Shown: positions 1 to 27,370, counted from the first letter of the stretch. The stretch: 64,000 nt of DNA from Amoebidium appalachense (GCA_963693365.1 CAVNZM010000006.1:3534001-3598000); one strand, 5' to 3'. Made by a program: numbers and translations. The notes: a model not told the origin generated them from the sequence alone.

Positions 1-1852
1 CATGTCTTTATTTCCCAAAAATGCACAGGTCGGTCACGTCTTTATTTCCCAATCATGCCCCTGCATTGTATACACCCGCACACTGCAGATCCCAAGAAGT
101 TTACAAAGGTGACAAAAAGAAATTCAAACATTCAACCTGATAACAGGCAGTTGCACGTCACTCCCACTTTTGTAAACGGTCCGGACCACCAGATTAGCCA
201 AACCAAAAGAGACGTTACCTGAAGGGTGATCCGCCGAGCTTCTGACTTGGCAAGCCATGTTCAAAGTTGAAATCGATAAGGTAAAAGTGGGGAGGGAGGG
301 TATGGGGAAAAGGAGGGGGGGGGAGGGGGGGAGGGGGGGGGGGGGGGGCGTAAAGCTCACCGAAGCAAGGAGGGCTGGTCTGGCAACCACGGCAGCGCGA
401 AGACCGGTGTTCACAACAGGGAGCATTTTCAATGGGGACAAGGTTCTCAAGTAAGGGCCTGCGCACACCTAATAGGCTCTGAGAGAGTCTTGCGCTTTTT
501 TCACGTACAAAATTAATAAAGAAAAACTTCGTACGGCCTGGCAGAAGAACTTTGCAGTTACAGACCTCAGACCTCAACAGCTTCAAAAGTGCAGAAGTAA
601 GGTTTTATGGGGACTCCCGCCGGAATGCAGATCTGCATTTCTTTCCCGTTCTGGAAAGGTCTTTGCCTAATAAGGCTACTAAAACTGGTTTGACATTCCT
701 GTGGGTGCGTACCTATCCAATCAATGCACAAAAGCATTCGGATGCTCGGAGTTGCCCAGGCAGCTCCAGAGTCAGGTGTAGGAATGGCACACTCAGGACA
801 ACAATACGCCGGTCACCATTCGGAAAAGCAATACAATAAAATGGATAGATAATATGCTGCGTATATTTCGTTGTAAATTTGATAGTTTCTGAAGAATGAA
901 ATATATTATTAGCCATTGAGGTTTCCAGCTCACCAAGCTTGTAAGTTTCAAGTAGATCTCGGCCTGCCGGCGGTTGCTCCGGCGGATATTGGCGGATATT
1001 GAGCCAATAAAGCCAATAAAAATCCGTTTCTTGGCCCTCTGCAGCAACGTGCGGTTTAGGCCGTGGGTTGGTCATGATGTACGCGCCTCAGGGCCGCGAG
1101 TGAGGGGTCACCGTTTCAATCGACCGGGTGACAACTATATATGTACAATGTCCTTGATATAATTTACTTTTACATATCCACATGTAAACCATGTTGGTTG
1201 TGTTTTTTTTTTTTTTGTAGCTTGGTTGTTATTGCATGTTCGCGGCCATCCGAGTGACTCCCAACAGACGGCTTAGCAGCTTAGCCAAACTGTACCAGCC
1301 CAGGGCTGTCTAAGTTTAGAACCAATTTCTAAAATTAGAACTGGCTCACTTACAGCTTTAGTCTATTCAGACTACCGCAGCCTAATATCACATATGACGT
1401 CTTGAAAGACTAATGGTCAGGCCGCATGTGACCGCTGCGCCGGCGGCCACTTGCAAGCACCGTAAGAGGCTGAGACGTATAGCGACGGCCACAGCGAGAA
1501 GCGGGTAGCCTTCGGAAGGGTTCAGAGATTTACTCAGAATATGCTCCTTGTAGGGAGAGATGCTATGAGAACAGAGAGAGTTATTCCTGATTTATTGTAT
1601 AACATTATGGACAAGGATTTACACATTTCTGATGCTACTTATTAGCCCTTTGTTCTTCTGTGCATTCGCTCATCGTGTACGGCAGCCTGTGCAGGAGCTA
1701 AGGTTGAGCAGCTAGGTGGGGCTTGTGCAGCTTCAAAAAGTAAAAGTTCATAGCACTACCCCCCTGTTCTTTTTTTTTTCGGCGCAACCATCGCGTCCGT
1801 GCAAAGGAACGCACCATTATGAGGTGATACAGGCCCACTACATTGCAGAGCC
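1..1852. other. 5' flank, possible minus-strand gene end
   Basis: There is no firm gene here. On the minus strand, an exon-like segment near 370-460 is bounded by GTGCGCAG and CG|GTGAGC. A second open stretch begins with Met near 257 and ends at a stop at 124-126. Two AATAAA signals follow, near 7-12 and 44-49, inside a short direct repeat (GGGAAATAAAGAC). Together these could be the last exons and polyadenylation site of a gene read leftward, but neither reading frame resembles a family I know. The stretch 325-350 is a G-run. From 1100 to 1850 I see only unique sequence, possibly holding the promoter of the gene that starts at 1853. Confidence 0.2.
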
Positions 1853-12522
<10,670 letters not shown>

Positions 12523-12806
12523 GTGTTGCTAAAAATAGGCGCATTGTGACCGCTGCTCTGTGCGCCAGATCATTAAAGAGGGGGCATTTTGTATATGTGT
12601 TAGGTGTGGTTATGTGATGGTCGTCAGGCGTTACCGACCTGGATTTTGATTGGGTCGATTCAATCAGGTAGTTTAGTGACTGGGGTTTTTGATGTGTCGT
12701 TTGCACATGTACCATAATTATTGTATATGCTGCCCTATGGCAACCTATCGATGACTTTGGGTTATTTGTGAACGCCTCTCGTCCTTGTCTTGGTGTGTGG
12801 TGGTTC

Positions 12807-12850
<44 letters not shown>

Positions 12851-12873
12851 TTTTGTTTAAGCTCCCGATCTTT

Positions 12874-12928
<55 letters not shown>

Positions 12929-13618
12929 AGATCGGTTGACTCGATAAAAAGATCGATATCACATGTGGTGCGAGTCTGTGCTTTGAAATCTTGTCTTTTT
13001 GAAAACTTTTCATGTTTCATACTTGTCCCTGCTTGGTGTGTCTGTCCGGTTTTGTGACAGTGTGATTTATAACCACACATTTGACCGATGGGGGTTGCAC
13101 TAGCTACACAGTGTGCCTTAGGCTATGGGGCAGCCTAACACCAAGCTGGTCTTGGTGGGTGCGTAATAAAATTGAGTGCAATTTTGATGATTATCCATGT
13201 GTGACGTTTCTCGTTTGTATTACTTCAAAAATTAATGCCTGCCTACCGGTACCTATCATTGTGATACTTTGGGTTCGTTTGTGTTCTGTCTGTGTGTAAA
13301 TGTGTGTGACTGTATGTTTGAAGGTGTCAGTGTGTATGTGTGTGTGTGTGTGTTCTGGAACCCGGCGGGGCACGGCAGAGCCCCGGGGAAGGGGGGGAGG
13401 GGGGGGTTGAAATAAGCCATGATCATTGGGCCTATGTCATACATGGGGTCTGCCCGTGCACAATATGTATTGAGGCCTAGGCAGCCTCCTCCCCCCCCCC
13501 CCCCCTCCCCCCCCCCCCCCCCCCCCCCCGAGGCTCCCCAACACACACACACACACACACCATGACGCGTGCACACGTGCATACACACACACACACACTC
13601 ACTCACACACGCGCGCGC

Positions 13619-13651
<33 letters not shown>

Positions 13652-14510
13652 CACACACACACGTACGCACGCACGCACACACTGATAGGAAAACAGAAAA
13701 AAAACTCCACATGGTTTAAAGCGCTGGAAAGTCTGACACTAGTCAACCTTACAAATGCGCATGTAAAACATGTACACAGGCCATGTCGATGGGAAAGCTG
13801 CTCCTTTAATCAACAGATCAGATTTGCAAGTGACACAGCATGCCTAACAACAGGAAGGCCGGATAGAAATACTACCTACATCTAGAATACAAATGATGAA
13901 ATCGCCTGACACATCAGAGTACAGGACTGTTGAGTATATACGAATAGGAAAAAAAGGTCACAGTGTGAGTATGGACAGGGAAAAAATGAACAAACGCTGT
14001 ACATTTTTGAGAAAGCTATGAGTAACCTAAGAAAGATCATCTACATATACAACAATACACTTCAAGAACCCAAAGGTGGCATTATAACGACTAGAACAAG
14101 TGGGCTATGCCTACAGCAAATTATAGCAGCCATGATGCCGGCAGTAGATTTGCAAGTAGAGTACGGCATGCTCGTAACCCCCCCTCCCCTCCCCTCCCCC
14201 TCCCCACACACACACACACACTCACACACACACTCACACACCCACAAACGCACACAAACACACACCTCGCAATCACCCATTTCGACACAAAGAATCCCAT
14301 ATGTCAATACCATTCTGATGATTCGGAAAGTTTAAAAACTAACCATTAGGGGGGAAAAAGATGCTCAGAAGAAGACTGAAATTCGTGAGCCCATCGCAAC
14401 ACCCAACTCCACAGCGGGATGCAAGTTTAATATAAAAAAAATATAAAACACCTGCGTCCAATACAATTTTCCCCTCCAAATCTCACTTTCGCTTTCGCTT
14501 TCACTTTCAC
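12523..14510. other. Intergenic region between convergent genes
   Basis: This stretch separates the 3' ends of the PPR-like gene (+) and the class V enzyme gene (-). It holds two large G-runs (about 12811-12849 and 12885-12927), a C-run with CA repeats near 13490-13680, and a short CACTCA/CACACA tract near 14205-14260. The rest is unique sequence without a gene I can support. Confidence 0.6.
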
Positions 14511-15584
14511 TCAGTTGCCTGCCGTAATGATTGCACCCACGGGGGTTCTCAGATTCGCCTCATTCTTTGCAAATTTCGCACTCTCCTTGTTTTTCTCCAC
14601 TTCAAAATTCGCCCTGCAGATGTGACCCCCACCCACAACATCCGTTATCTCCGAAGTTTTTCCAATGTTTGAAATTGCCCGCAGTATAGACGTTCTAAAC
14701 CTCACACCCACTGATCGTTTTGCTGCGGGACAATAGTTGGCCGGGGTTTTTCTCATCACATTCATCATCTCTGAGCCCGTCGCAAACCACCGAACCCCGC
14801 GCACAATTTCTGGCTCGGGTACAATGTGACCCCCGTGCATAAAATCGGCCACCATCTCGTTTTTCGAAGCATTTTCCACGTGTATGGCGGCGTTCTTCAT
14901 AAGTCTATCGGCTTCTCGTATGCATTTTTCACCTCGCAAAACCCTGCTGGTGGTCGATTTTGCGGTGCGGGATCGTGCGTTGAAAAAACCGTCAACACGT
15001 GGAAGGAACGTAGAAGATGTGCGGTTGTTTGTTGTGGGGCCGGTGTAGCGATACAGGCCGGTGGATATTTCGGGGGTGTAGAGGGGCAGAAGGGCCCAGC
15101 CGTAGGTTGCAATCCGCATCACGGCAGCAACCACAAATTTCGTCTCGGCCTCCGTCATGAAATAGTTGACGGATAAGCGTGCGGCACCGGCACGTATGAT
15201 TGCAGGATCAGCGATTATCTCCGTCTGGCTGTCTTTGTAGCCCAGCAGGCGGTGCATGTATGGGCCGGCACAGAAGCAGCCGGCCCTTGCCTGGATGCCG
15301 TACAGGTCGTTGAGCAGCGCCACCACAAAGTTGTGGTGCAGAAACTGGGCACTGGGTACGCCTGAAGGGGGGGGAGGGGGGGGGGGGGGGGGGTGAGAAA
15401 TACGGTGGTATGGTTGAATGTGTTGAACAGGGGGATTGGGGTTTAATGAAAGGAGGCCCTGGGGGTGTTTGTGTGCTACATAAAATGCTTCAGGGGTGGT
15501 GGTGGTGGTGTGGTGTATGTGTTTTTGCCAGTTATTAGTTTTTATTTGATTTCATTCATTTTTTTATTTTATTTTTTGGGTGGT

Positions 15585-15623
<39 letters not shown>

Positions 15624-17880
15624 GGGGGAGGGGGGTGTGGAGGGGTTGAAAAGGGGAAGAGCTTGGCATGCCAGGTTAGATCCGTGATGCAGGGTACGAA
15701 TTTCCAATGGTGGAAGGGGCTGTGTGTGTTTGACATTGGATGGGGTGTGTGTGTGTGGTAGTGGTAGATGTGAATATGCCGCAGTGCGCACCCCGGGGGA
15801 GGGGATAGGGGGGAAGGAGGGCTGGGAGGTTGAGGGATTGGGGGGGGGGGGGGGGGGGGGGGGAGGGGGGGCACTTCCAAGACAAAAGAGGGGGGGGGGG
15901 GGGGGGGGAGGGAGAAGGGGGCGCTAACCATCCAAGGCAGGTGCGCGGATGCGGAAGGATATGATTGGCAGGCGGCTGCTGCTGTGGTATGCACTGCGGT
16001 CGGCCCCCAACAGCTCGATGCTGGGGTGGGCGGACCAATGGGAGAGGGCCAGGCCCAGGTGCGCCATTTCTGATTGGTGGATGGTATGGGCCCCCACAGA
16101 CTCTTTGAGGCTGAACACTAACCCCGCACGGATGGCCTGAAAAAACAACTATCAGTCTACTAGGAATACGGGAATATTGATATATATATAAATATGGATA
16201 GTTGGTATTTCCCATACTCAGGCCTTGGTTCGAGGGACTGCCGCTGCATGAAAACAGCCACTATCATGTCCCCACGTGTGTGTGTGTCACGGTGTGTGGT
16301 TGTAGAACTAGTCTTCAGTTTAAATGTTTGTAGCAGTCGAGAAGTCAATACTCGGACTGTGTGGGTGGCAGTGGGGGGTGGGTGGACAGGGTTGGACCGG
16401 GTCGCGGATGGTGGTGCCAGTGTGTGAGTGTGTTTGTGTGTGTGGGTGGGTGGGTGAGTGGGTTGGTGGTCGTAGTGGTGGTGGTGGTGGGGGAGATAGG
16501 AGGAGGCGGAGGGGATGAGGGGGAGGGGCAGGCCCCGAGGAGTTCAATAAGAGGAGAGTGGTTGACACGGTGGGGCGCGGGGGGGGAGGGGGGCGGGGGG
16601 AGGGGAGGGGGAGGGGGGGGGGAGTATATGATCCGATTGCACTCACCTGAAGGATACCCGGGGTTCCACCCTCCTCCCTCTCCTCGATGTGAGTCTTGTA
16701 CTTGTGTGTGGTGTGGTTGACATATGCAACCGTCCCACCCCCAGGCACCGTAGGCACAACATTCCTGAATAGATCCCTGCGGGCAACAAGCACCCCCGCA
16801 CTGCCCGGCCCACCAATGAACTTGTGGGGGGAGAAGAAGAACGCATCGGCCTGGCCGACATGGAGGTCCAAATATGGGCCGGCTGCGGCGCAATCCCAAA
16901 ATGAGAGAAACTCGTTTGCTTTGAGGACGGTGGTGATTGCTACCATATCGGGACATATGCCCGTCACGTTGCTCCCTGCGCTGAAACTGGCAATTTTGAT
17001 TGGTCGATCTTTGAAGAGGAGTGCAAATCTCTCCACATCCGCTGGTTCGAGGTTGCCAGTGATGTTGTTTTCTGGGATGGCCACCACTTCTGCGCCTGTT
17101 TCCCGCCATGTGACCTCGTTGCTATGATGCTCGTAGGGCCCAACCAATACGATCGGTCGGTTAGCTGTGTCTTTGCCATATTTGGTTATCTCAGGTGTCA
17201 ACGCCTGTGGGTGGATCCTATTGGTCAAACATCCTTTGCACGGTGAATTGCCCCACGGCACAATATTATCTTGCACTGAGAGTTGCATTGGCCAAGTCGG
17301 CCTCTGAAAATGCTGCTACCCACCCATCTGCAACTCCGGGAGTCTTGGTTGTGCGTAACATGCAGGCCCCATAGATGGTACACAATACACAACAACGTCG
17401 TTTCCTGTGGCAATCAACTTCAAAAATAACCTCCAAGATTTTCTGATTGTGAGTGAACAGTTTACAGTAATCCAACGCAACCATGATTGATCATTTTGCA
17501 CTTACCCTGACAACCTTGTCGATTGCGGCCGTGGCGCCTGATCCGCAAAACAGCACCACGTGGGTTTTCGGGTCGGCCCGAACCGACTTGATGATGATTT
17601 CCCGGGCCTGCTCCACAAACCCAGTGGTAGCCTGGCCACAGTGGCTCTGCTCCGTGTGTGTGTTTGCGTAAACAGGGGCAGCCCACCCCCCCATAAACTC
17701 TTCAACGGCGCCAAGATGTCGCCCACTGGCCGTGTAGTCGCAGTAGACCAGCTGCCGTGGCCCAAATGGGCCCGAAACCACTGCCTTGCGACCAATCACA
17801 TCACGGCGTACCTTATCAATGAGATCAGTGCGTGGGGCGGTGCATTGGTCCTCGACCTGTTCTTCTTGGACGATTGTCAT
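14511..17880 (-). CDS. Class V aminotransferase / cysteine desulfurase-like enzyme
   Basis: Exons in coding order: 17506-17880, 16647-17204, 15929-16136, 14511-15361; 1992 nt, 663 aa plus TGA, with all phases closing. The protein is a PLP-dependent fold-type I enzyme. Visible landmarks are YCDYTASGRHL (46-56), YANTHTEQSHCG (71-82), CGSGATAAIDK (112-122), VGPYEHHSNE (146-155), WDCAAAGPY (228-236, with Asp229 the likely pyridine-N contact), SPHKFIGGPG (250-259, with Lys253 the likely Schiff-base lysine) and RAGCFCAGPY (406-415), where Cys409 or Cys411 occupies the usual desulfurase cysteine loop. The chosen ATG at 17878-17880 is the first Met in a frame that otherwise extends only through a non-ATG start. 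About 180 residues after the catalytic domain look unlike the core and may be an accessory region. The exact substrate (cysteine, selenocysteine or another amino acid) cannot be read from sequence. Decayed copies lie at 21.4-22.7 kb and 31.8-32.7 kb. Confidence 0.88.
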
Positions 17881-18090
17881 TGTCGTAAGCTGCTGGGTGC
17901 TCACTGGGTGATCATATATGGCTGTGGATTTGCGTGCTCGTGTTAGCAAGCTTGTTCGTTAGCGACCCCGGTTATATACTAAAGGAGTTATAATCATGCA
18001 CATGTTGTTTGCAAGACTAATTGACACAACGAAAACAGTCTGCGACAAGTGGCAATACGTGCTGCCACATCAAGATGATGGTATCACAGG

Positions 18091-18432
18091 AGGACCCAAC
18101 CACATCGGCAGAGTCAACTTGCAAAAAGCAGAATTATTCTGCAAACGCGGAATGATTCTGCGAAAAGCAGAATCGAAAAGCAGAATTATTCTGCAGAAGC
18201 AGAATCAATCTGCTAAAAGCAGAATTACTCTGCAAACAGCAGAATAAATCTGCTAAAAGCAGAATCAAGCTGCTTTTAGCAGAATTATTCTGCTGTTTGC
18301 AGAGTATGATTCTGCTTTTTGCAGAATAATTCTGCTTTTTGCAGAATGATTCTGCTTTTTGCAGAATAATTCTGCTTTTTGCAGAATAATTCTGCTCGGA
18401 GCAAGTTGGCTCAGCTGATGTGGTTGGGCCCT
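18091..18432. repeat. Fold-back element of GCAGAAT/ATTCTGC words
   Basis: The outer arms match inversely: GGACCCAACCACATC at the left and GATGTGGTTGGGCCC at the right. Inside them, CAACTTGC and GCAAGTTG also pair. The interior is a dense series of GCAGAAT and ATTCTGC words, with 15-base palindromes such as GCAGAATTATTCTGC spaced by AAAA or TTTT. The left half carries mostly AAAAGCAGAAT and the right half mostly ATTCTGCTTTT, so the whole 342 bp can fold into one long imperfect hairpin centred near 18260. It has no coding capacity and resembles a MITE or fold-back element. Confidence 0.8.
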
Positions 18433-19881
18433 CACAGGGGCCTTAGCTATAGTAACTACTATATTCACTATATGATTACCACGATGCATGCTTACTAAGA
18501 AGTTTTTGCTAAAGCGTTAATTAAGTGGCAGTATATCACTGGCACACGCTCATTCTGTTAGGTCTGACTTGTGGCCTATCTATGGAACTTTCGACTTATG
18601 TATACTGCAGTGTGTCACCCGAGGCTCCATTTATTTGCAGTACAAATCATTTAAGCAAGAGTCGCCGTGTATGTTGGGTGTTTTTGGAAGTTTTGCGACC
18701 TAATTAGGCAGCAAAGCCATGAGTGGGCCTGCTGGATTGTGATGCTACTTTGTTAGCCTGGTGCCAGCGGCCTTGTGTCAAATACGAACTGCAAGATGGT
18801 GCAAGTTACAAAGAGCTAATCATGTAGTATTTCATTAGACTGGGTCACTGATATTAAATATTGTGGCCTCATGATCAGGCGATGTCTGGGCAGCGCCAAC
18901 AAGCTTCAGCGCATCATGTGAATACATGAACATGCAGGCCACGAGTTGAGGCACTATTATCATACCGTGGCACTTCGGAAACTGGGACTTGGAACACCTA
19001 CCTAGGCCTGTGATTTGTGTGTGACATTACAATAGGTCGTAGTGTGACAACAGCTTTTATGCTGAACAGCCGTGACGGTCGGCACAACACACTGAGCACC
19101 GATGACCCGCGTGGGTACGTATTATTTCTCCCATCTTTCACGTGGAACTAATTAGTATGCGCTGCAGTCCTAGGAAGAGAGTATATGTAGAGCTAACACT
19201 GCAAAAAAGGCAAACACGTATACTATAAAAATAATAAATGTAGGTCCTGTCTGGAAAAACTTAGGTAGTATATGGTGGGGAAAAGGGGACCCGTGCGCCG
19301 GGAGTGGAGAACGGGCCGTTCGCACGTGCATTATGTGATGATGCCCTGGAATTTTGCATGGGCCCATATCAATGATTACGCTGGCACCACCATGCCTCAC
19401 ATAAGATAGTGATGGGTAATAGAAGCATATGTATTTTTAGGCACCAGTAATAGATATGAGAAGTGGCAATGTCACACTTACAGAGGTACTATTTGGAAGA
19501 CAGTTATGTTTCGCGTACAGCCACACCAATCTCACTAACATGGACTACCAGAGAGGCAAAGACGTCAGAGATTCCCAAGTGATCTGATTGGCATTCTATA
19601 TTAGATCGTTGGTCCAGGGTGAAAATTACTCCTGTAATTTAGTTGGTTGCACCGTTTTTGTTGGAAAAGCCTACTGGTTATGTTCAGGTGAAAATAGAGG
19701 CAACCAAAGACCAGTGTCGTGATTGTTTGGAACTTGGGGCATTTAATTACAGCCAATCAAAGCGTTTTCTATTATTAGATTATAGATCTCAGATCTATCG
19801 ACTGCCAGCACGTGCAACTTGCAATGCGCAGGCTGTTTGTCTTACATGTTGTTTTTCTCTGCCTTCTTCTTTCTTTCTTTC

Positions 19882-19912
<31 letters not shown>

Positions 19913-19919
19913 CCAAAAA
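18433..19919. other. Unique intergenic DNA
   Basis: About 1.5 kb of ordinary-composition sequence with no long open frame and no repeat I could recognise apart from a T/A homopolymer block at 19876-19924. Confidence 0.5.
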
Positions 19920-20129
19920 AAAAACGGGGATGTAAATGATTTACGGCTTGTGGTTGTGAAGAAACCAGACTGTCGTTACCGCGACGCGGTGTGACATATG
20001 TTTGTGGAGATTTCTTCAACACTGTTGAACTTTCCAAACGGTTCGTAGTTTGGTTTTCCGAGTGATTCAAGTAATTTCTCTCCGCTAAAGTTTCATGCCA
20101 GGTGGGAGGAGGAAGGGGAGGGAGGGAGG

Positions 20130-20161
<32 letters not shown>

Positions 20162-20235
20162 AGGGAGGGGAAGTGAAGGTTAAGGCAAATTTATCCGAGT
20201 TGGCAAGGGGGGGGAGGGGGACGGGAGAGGGGGGG
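19920..20235 (+). repeat. Dispersed repeat, copy A
   Basis: Similar in order and strand to 31100-31400. Shared stretches include TTGTGGTTGTGAA, ATGTTTGTGGAGATTTCTT, TTCTCTCCGCT followed by AAGTTTCA, and GGTTAAGGCAAATTT (GGGTAAGGCAAATTT in copy B), each interrupted by different G-rich inserts. This is an old duplication or a member of a repeat family; no intact coding frame spans it. Confidence 0.55.
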
Positions 20236-20476
20236 GGGGGGGGGGGGGGGGAGGGGGGTGTTAGTGATATGAAGTGATATGAAGCCTGCACTGACATGAT
20301 AAGTTATCAACGGTTACCGTTGAGCCCTAGAAATCAACCCCATCCCTGTTAGGGCATGTGAGTCCGTTTCTTTTGCATGCACTGCACAGGTTATGCAGGT
20401 CTCGGAGACTTCTACTTGCAGAGAGGGAGCTGCTGGTGCCCGCATGGATTTACATGTTTTGGTTTTATTGGGGGGT

Positions 20477-20540
<64 letters not shown>

Positions 20541-21013
20541 ATCGACCCGTGATGCAAACTGTCAACACCGTTGCTCACCCTGTTCACTGATTTGGCCCGG
20601 GCTTATTGTGTCAAAATTTTGCCTATGTGGCCGGGGATGCCATAGGGCGGGCCTAGGGACTGGAACTTCAGACGCTGCGGCAGGACACATTTTTTCGACG
20701 TGCTATTGTTAAACACACCGCAACTGCTGCAACTGCTTACTCAGTCCACAGTCCAACGAATGTATACTGCCCAACTTTCATTGATAGCCTAAGTGACTGC
20801 GGTTTTCAGTTACGAACCAAATTTATTAAAAAATATCCAGATATCCAGATATCCAGAAGTAGGGAATGCAGGCCCGAGATCATCAAGTTCTCAAACAGTT
20901 GCGTTACAGTCTGCTAACTGAATGCTATTCATTGACATATTTTTAAAGCCAACGTGCCCGGCGGCGCTAGACATAGCTTAACCCAAAATTTCTAATCACA
21001 CCCTCTCCCCCCT

Positions 21014-21045
<32 letters not shown>

Positions 21046-21419
21046 CCTCCCCCGAAGGCTGTCCGCAAGAAAAAAGAACATCCACTGGGCCGCACCCACA
21101 CCAGTATTCCAAACGTCATGCCAACTCAACCCCCCGGTCTCTCTCCCCCTTCCCCTCCTCACCCTTCTCCCCTCCCCTCCCCCCTCCCCCCTCCCTTCCT
21201 CTTCCCCTCTCCTCCCCTCTCCCCCTCCCCCCCCCCCCCCCCGGGACATCCCTCTCATTCTCTCTCCATCTATCATACTCTCTCTCTCTCTCTTACCCCC
21301 CCCCCCCCCCCCCCCCCCCCCACCCCACCCCCGGGCCCAGGTACTTCGAGGCTCACTTCAGTCTCACTCAGTTTAAACCTTAGTCACAGTGTGCATAGAA
21401 CTCATTCACTCCACCAGCG
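20236..21419. other. Intergenic DNA with a 62-base G-run
   Basis: Contains an uninterrupted G-run at 20477-20538, a C-run near 21018-21044, and a long pyrimidine (CT-rich) block at 21125-21330. Between 20560 and 21000 the sequence is unique and without a gene I can support. Confidence 0.6.
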
Positions 21420-22712
21420 GCTCCTCCTGTTCGCAAAATTTTACTTTACCGTCTCGTTGTTGGAAATCAATATTTGCCCTGCTGATGTTTTGATTCCCCC
21501 CATTTACGTCTTTGTTGACGAATTTTCCGATTCTCGATATTGCATGCGCATGCGCCGTCGCCAAAGGAAATCCACTTCGTTTTCTTTTGGGGGGGCTGGG
21601 TGTAAATGTGTACATGGATGGGGCCTTTTCCCATCAAATCCACTATTTCGGACCCCACCACAAACCATCGAACTTCGCGCACAATCTTAGGCTCCACCAC
21701 CATGTGACCGCCCTCTATAAAATCGTCTACACTACCTTTCACTTTTGCATTTTCCACCATCAGGGGGGCATTTTCCTTGATCCTTTCTGCCTCTCGCAGG
21801 TACTTTTTACCTGTTAAACCCCCCCGTGGGGAAATTTTTGCAGACTAAGTGCCGGGGGCCCCATGTGCGTAAAGTTTTCAATTCGTGGGAGGAGGAAAGA
21901 CGTCGAGCAGGTGGTTGTTGTGAGGCCGGTATAATAATACAGGCCGGTGGATAATAGTATATCTCAGGGGACCCGGTATTGATTGCGATGTAAAAGAGCA
22001 GAAGGGCCTGAGCCGTAGCTTGCAGTCTGCATCACGGCCGCCACCACAAATCTCGCCTCACTGAGCCTCAGCTGAATGAAAGATTTGACGGAAAGTTGGA
22101 TGGCGCTGGCGCGGATGATTGCAGGATCAGCGATTCTCTCCCTCTGGCTGTCGTTGTAGCCCAGCAGGCGGTGCATGTATGGGCCGGCACAGAAGCAGCC
22201 GGCCCTTGCCTGGATGCCGTACAGGCCGTTGAGCAGCCCACCACAAAGTTGTGGTGCAGAAACTGGGCACTGGGTGCGCCTCCTAAAAAGTTGGGGGGGG
22301 GAGGGGGGAGCACATGAGAATTACAATGACATGTAAAATACTACACGAGGAAATTTGTTTATTATAGGGGGTGGAAAGAGGCTGAGGGGAATTCGAAGGG
22401 GGATGGGTGGCCCAGGGGGGTGGGGGGGAGGGGGGTTGGCCCGGGGAGGGGGTGGGGGGGGAGGGGTAGCTCTCGAAAATAAACTGAGGGAACGGGGGGG
22501 GGGGGGGGAGGGGGGGGGGGGGGGAGGGCTAACCATCCAAGGCAGGTGCGCGGACTCGGAAGGGTGTGATTGGCAGGCGGCTGCTGCTGTGGTATGCACT
22601 GCGGTCGGCCCCCAACAGCTCGATGCTTGGGGTGGGTGGACCAATGGGAGAGGGCCAGGCCCAGGTGCGCCATTTCTGGTTGGTGGATACTTTGGACCCC
22701 CACAGACTCCTT
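21420..22712 (-). pseudogene. Class V enzyme relic, exons 3-4
   Basis: Homologous to exons 3 and 4 of the gene at 14511-17880. The exon-3 part (about 22529-22712) keeps SIELLGADRSAYHSSSRLP but switches frame within the exon. The exon-4 part (about 21420-22283) keeps PSAQFLHHNFVV, MHRLLGYNDSQ, ADPAIIRA and GGHMVVEPKIVREVRWF, again in different frames. The GG|GC junction and the intervening G-rich intron (22284-22528) are recognisable. There is no promoter-side half here. The copy is clearly inactive. Confidence 0.8.
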
Positions 22713-26363
<3,651 letters not shown>

Positions 26364-27077
26364 TGTTGGAGTACACTGGTACTCCCGACTAGCAATGTCT
26401 GTTAGTGCATAGAGCTTTTGTTTACGATCGTATTCATATATGGTAGTTATATGTTTGAGTCAAAACTGTACCGATGACGAGCTTCACTAGCAACGTGCTA
26501 ATTGTGCTTATCATAATATTCCCGGTTCAGATGATGTCATGTCTATATTTGCCACAGGATTCTATTCTTAGAATGGTAGTGTGCTTTATTCCCGAGTATT
26601 CTCAGAATATGTTTTATTGTGTGTAGTAAGATTTACGTTTAACCGCAATTGCTGTGTTAAACACGTTTATTTGTGTGCTTTAGTACAAGTTAACTAGCCA
26701 CTCATCGTGCACAGTTAACTTTTATATTTGTAACTTACTTATTTTCATTGTGCTCTCTTTTCGGCCATGCTGTACATGGCCCACCACCAGGGTGCACACG
26801 AGGCCACCATGTGGTGGCCAACGACTATATAAAGCAGTGCCTCCCATGCCACAACCATGGGAAGCAGAACGTTTGATTTACACTTTTTTATTGTCGTTTT
26901 CAGTGAACAAAACATATAGACTAGTTACCCATCATACACGACACTATGTCTGACAACTTACAGTTGCAGCAACTAGTCCAACTACTGGAGCAGAGGTTGG
27001 CCTCACAAGATGCAATCATTTCTGACTTACAGAAGGACCACCGTGCATTAGAACTAGCTTCTATGAACACAACGTCC

Positions 27078-27081
<4 letters not shown>
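26364..27081 (+). mobile_element. Solo LTR of the copia element
   Basis: Matches the LTRs at 43123-43888 and 51661-52426 from TGTTGGAGTACACTGG to the gag start, but lacks 46 bp after GTCTGTTAG. It stops at TCCA, just short of the LTR terminus TCCAACA. The left flank is a C-run (ending 26363) and the right flank a C-run (27079-27112), so a 5-bp target duplication would read CCCCC. No internal element sequence follows, which fits a solo LTR formed by LTR-LTR recombination. Confidence 0.82.
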
Positions 27082-27143
<62 letters not shown>

Positions 27144-27197
27144 AAGAAAAAAGAAAAAAGAAAAAAGAAGTACAGTAAAAAAAGAAGAAAAAAACGC

Positions 27198-27251
<54 letters not shown>

Positions 27252-27370
27252 ACCCACCCACCCACACACACCCACACACACACACTCACCACCACTACCA
27301 CCGTGCCCATGATACCCTCTCACCGTTGGGTAGCAGCCCCCCCTCTGCAGTGGACTTTTGGTATATTTTT

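Noticed and set aside
713-1075. Minus-strand frame of 120 codons as a gene
   Set aside because: It has ordinary composition over part of its length and a donor-like GTACGC near its end, but no family match and no partner exons that keep phase.
17205-17505. An additional exon within intron 1 of the class V enzyme
   Set aside because: Open frames here do not extend the protein. Direct joining keeps phase 0, and the relic copy at 31.8-32.7 kb also lacks any exon between these two.
20477-20538. Very long G-runs as assembly gap fillers
   Set aside because: I cannot exclude length errors, but the runs have varied lengths and flanks, grade into impure G-rich sequence, and occur inside introns whose exons join in frame, so most are probably real.
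26364-27081. Reading this and 51661-52426 as 5'-truncated copia copies cut at the same gag codon by chance
   Set aside because: The common stop coincides with the LTR terminus TCCAACA, which pairs with the start TGTTGGA. They are simply LTRs that contain the start of gag.
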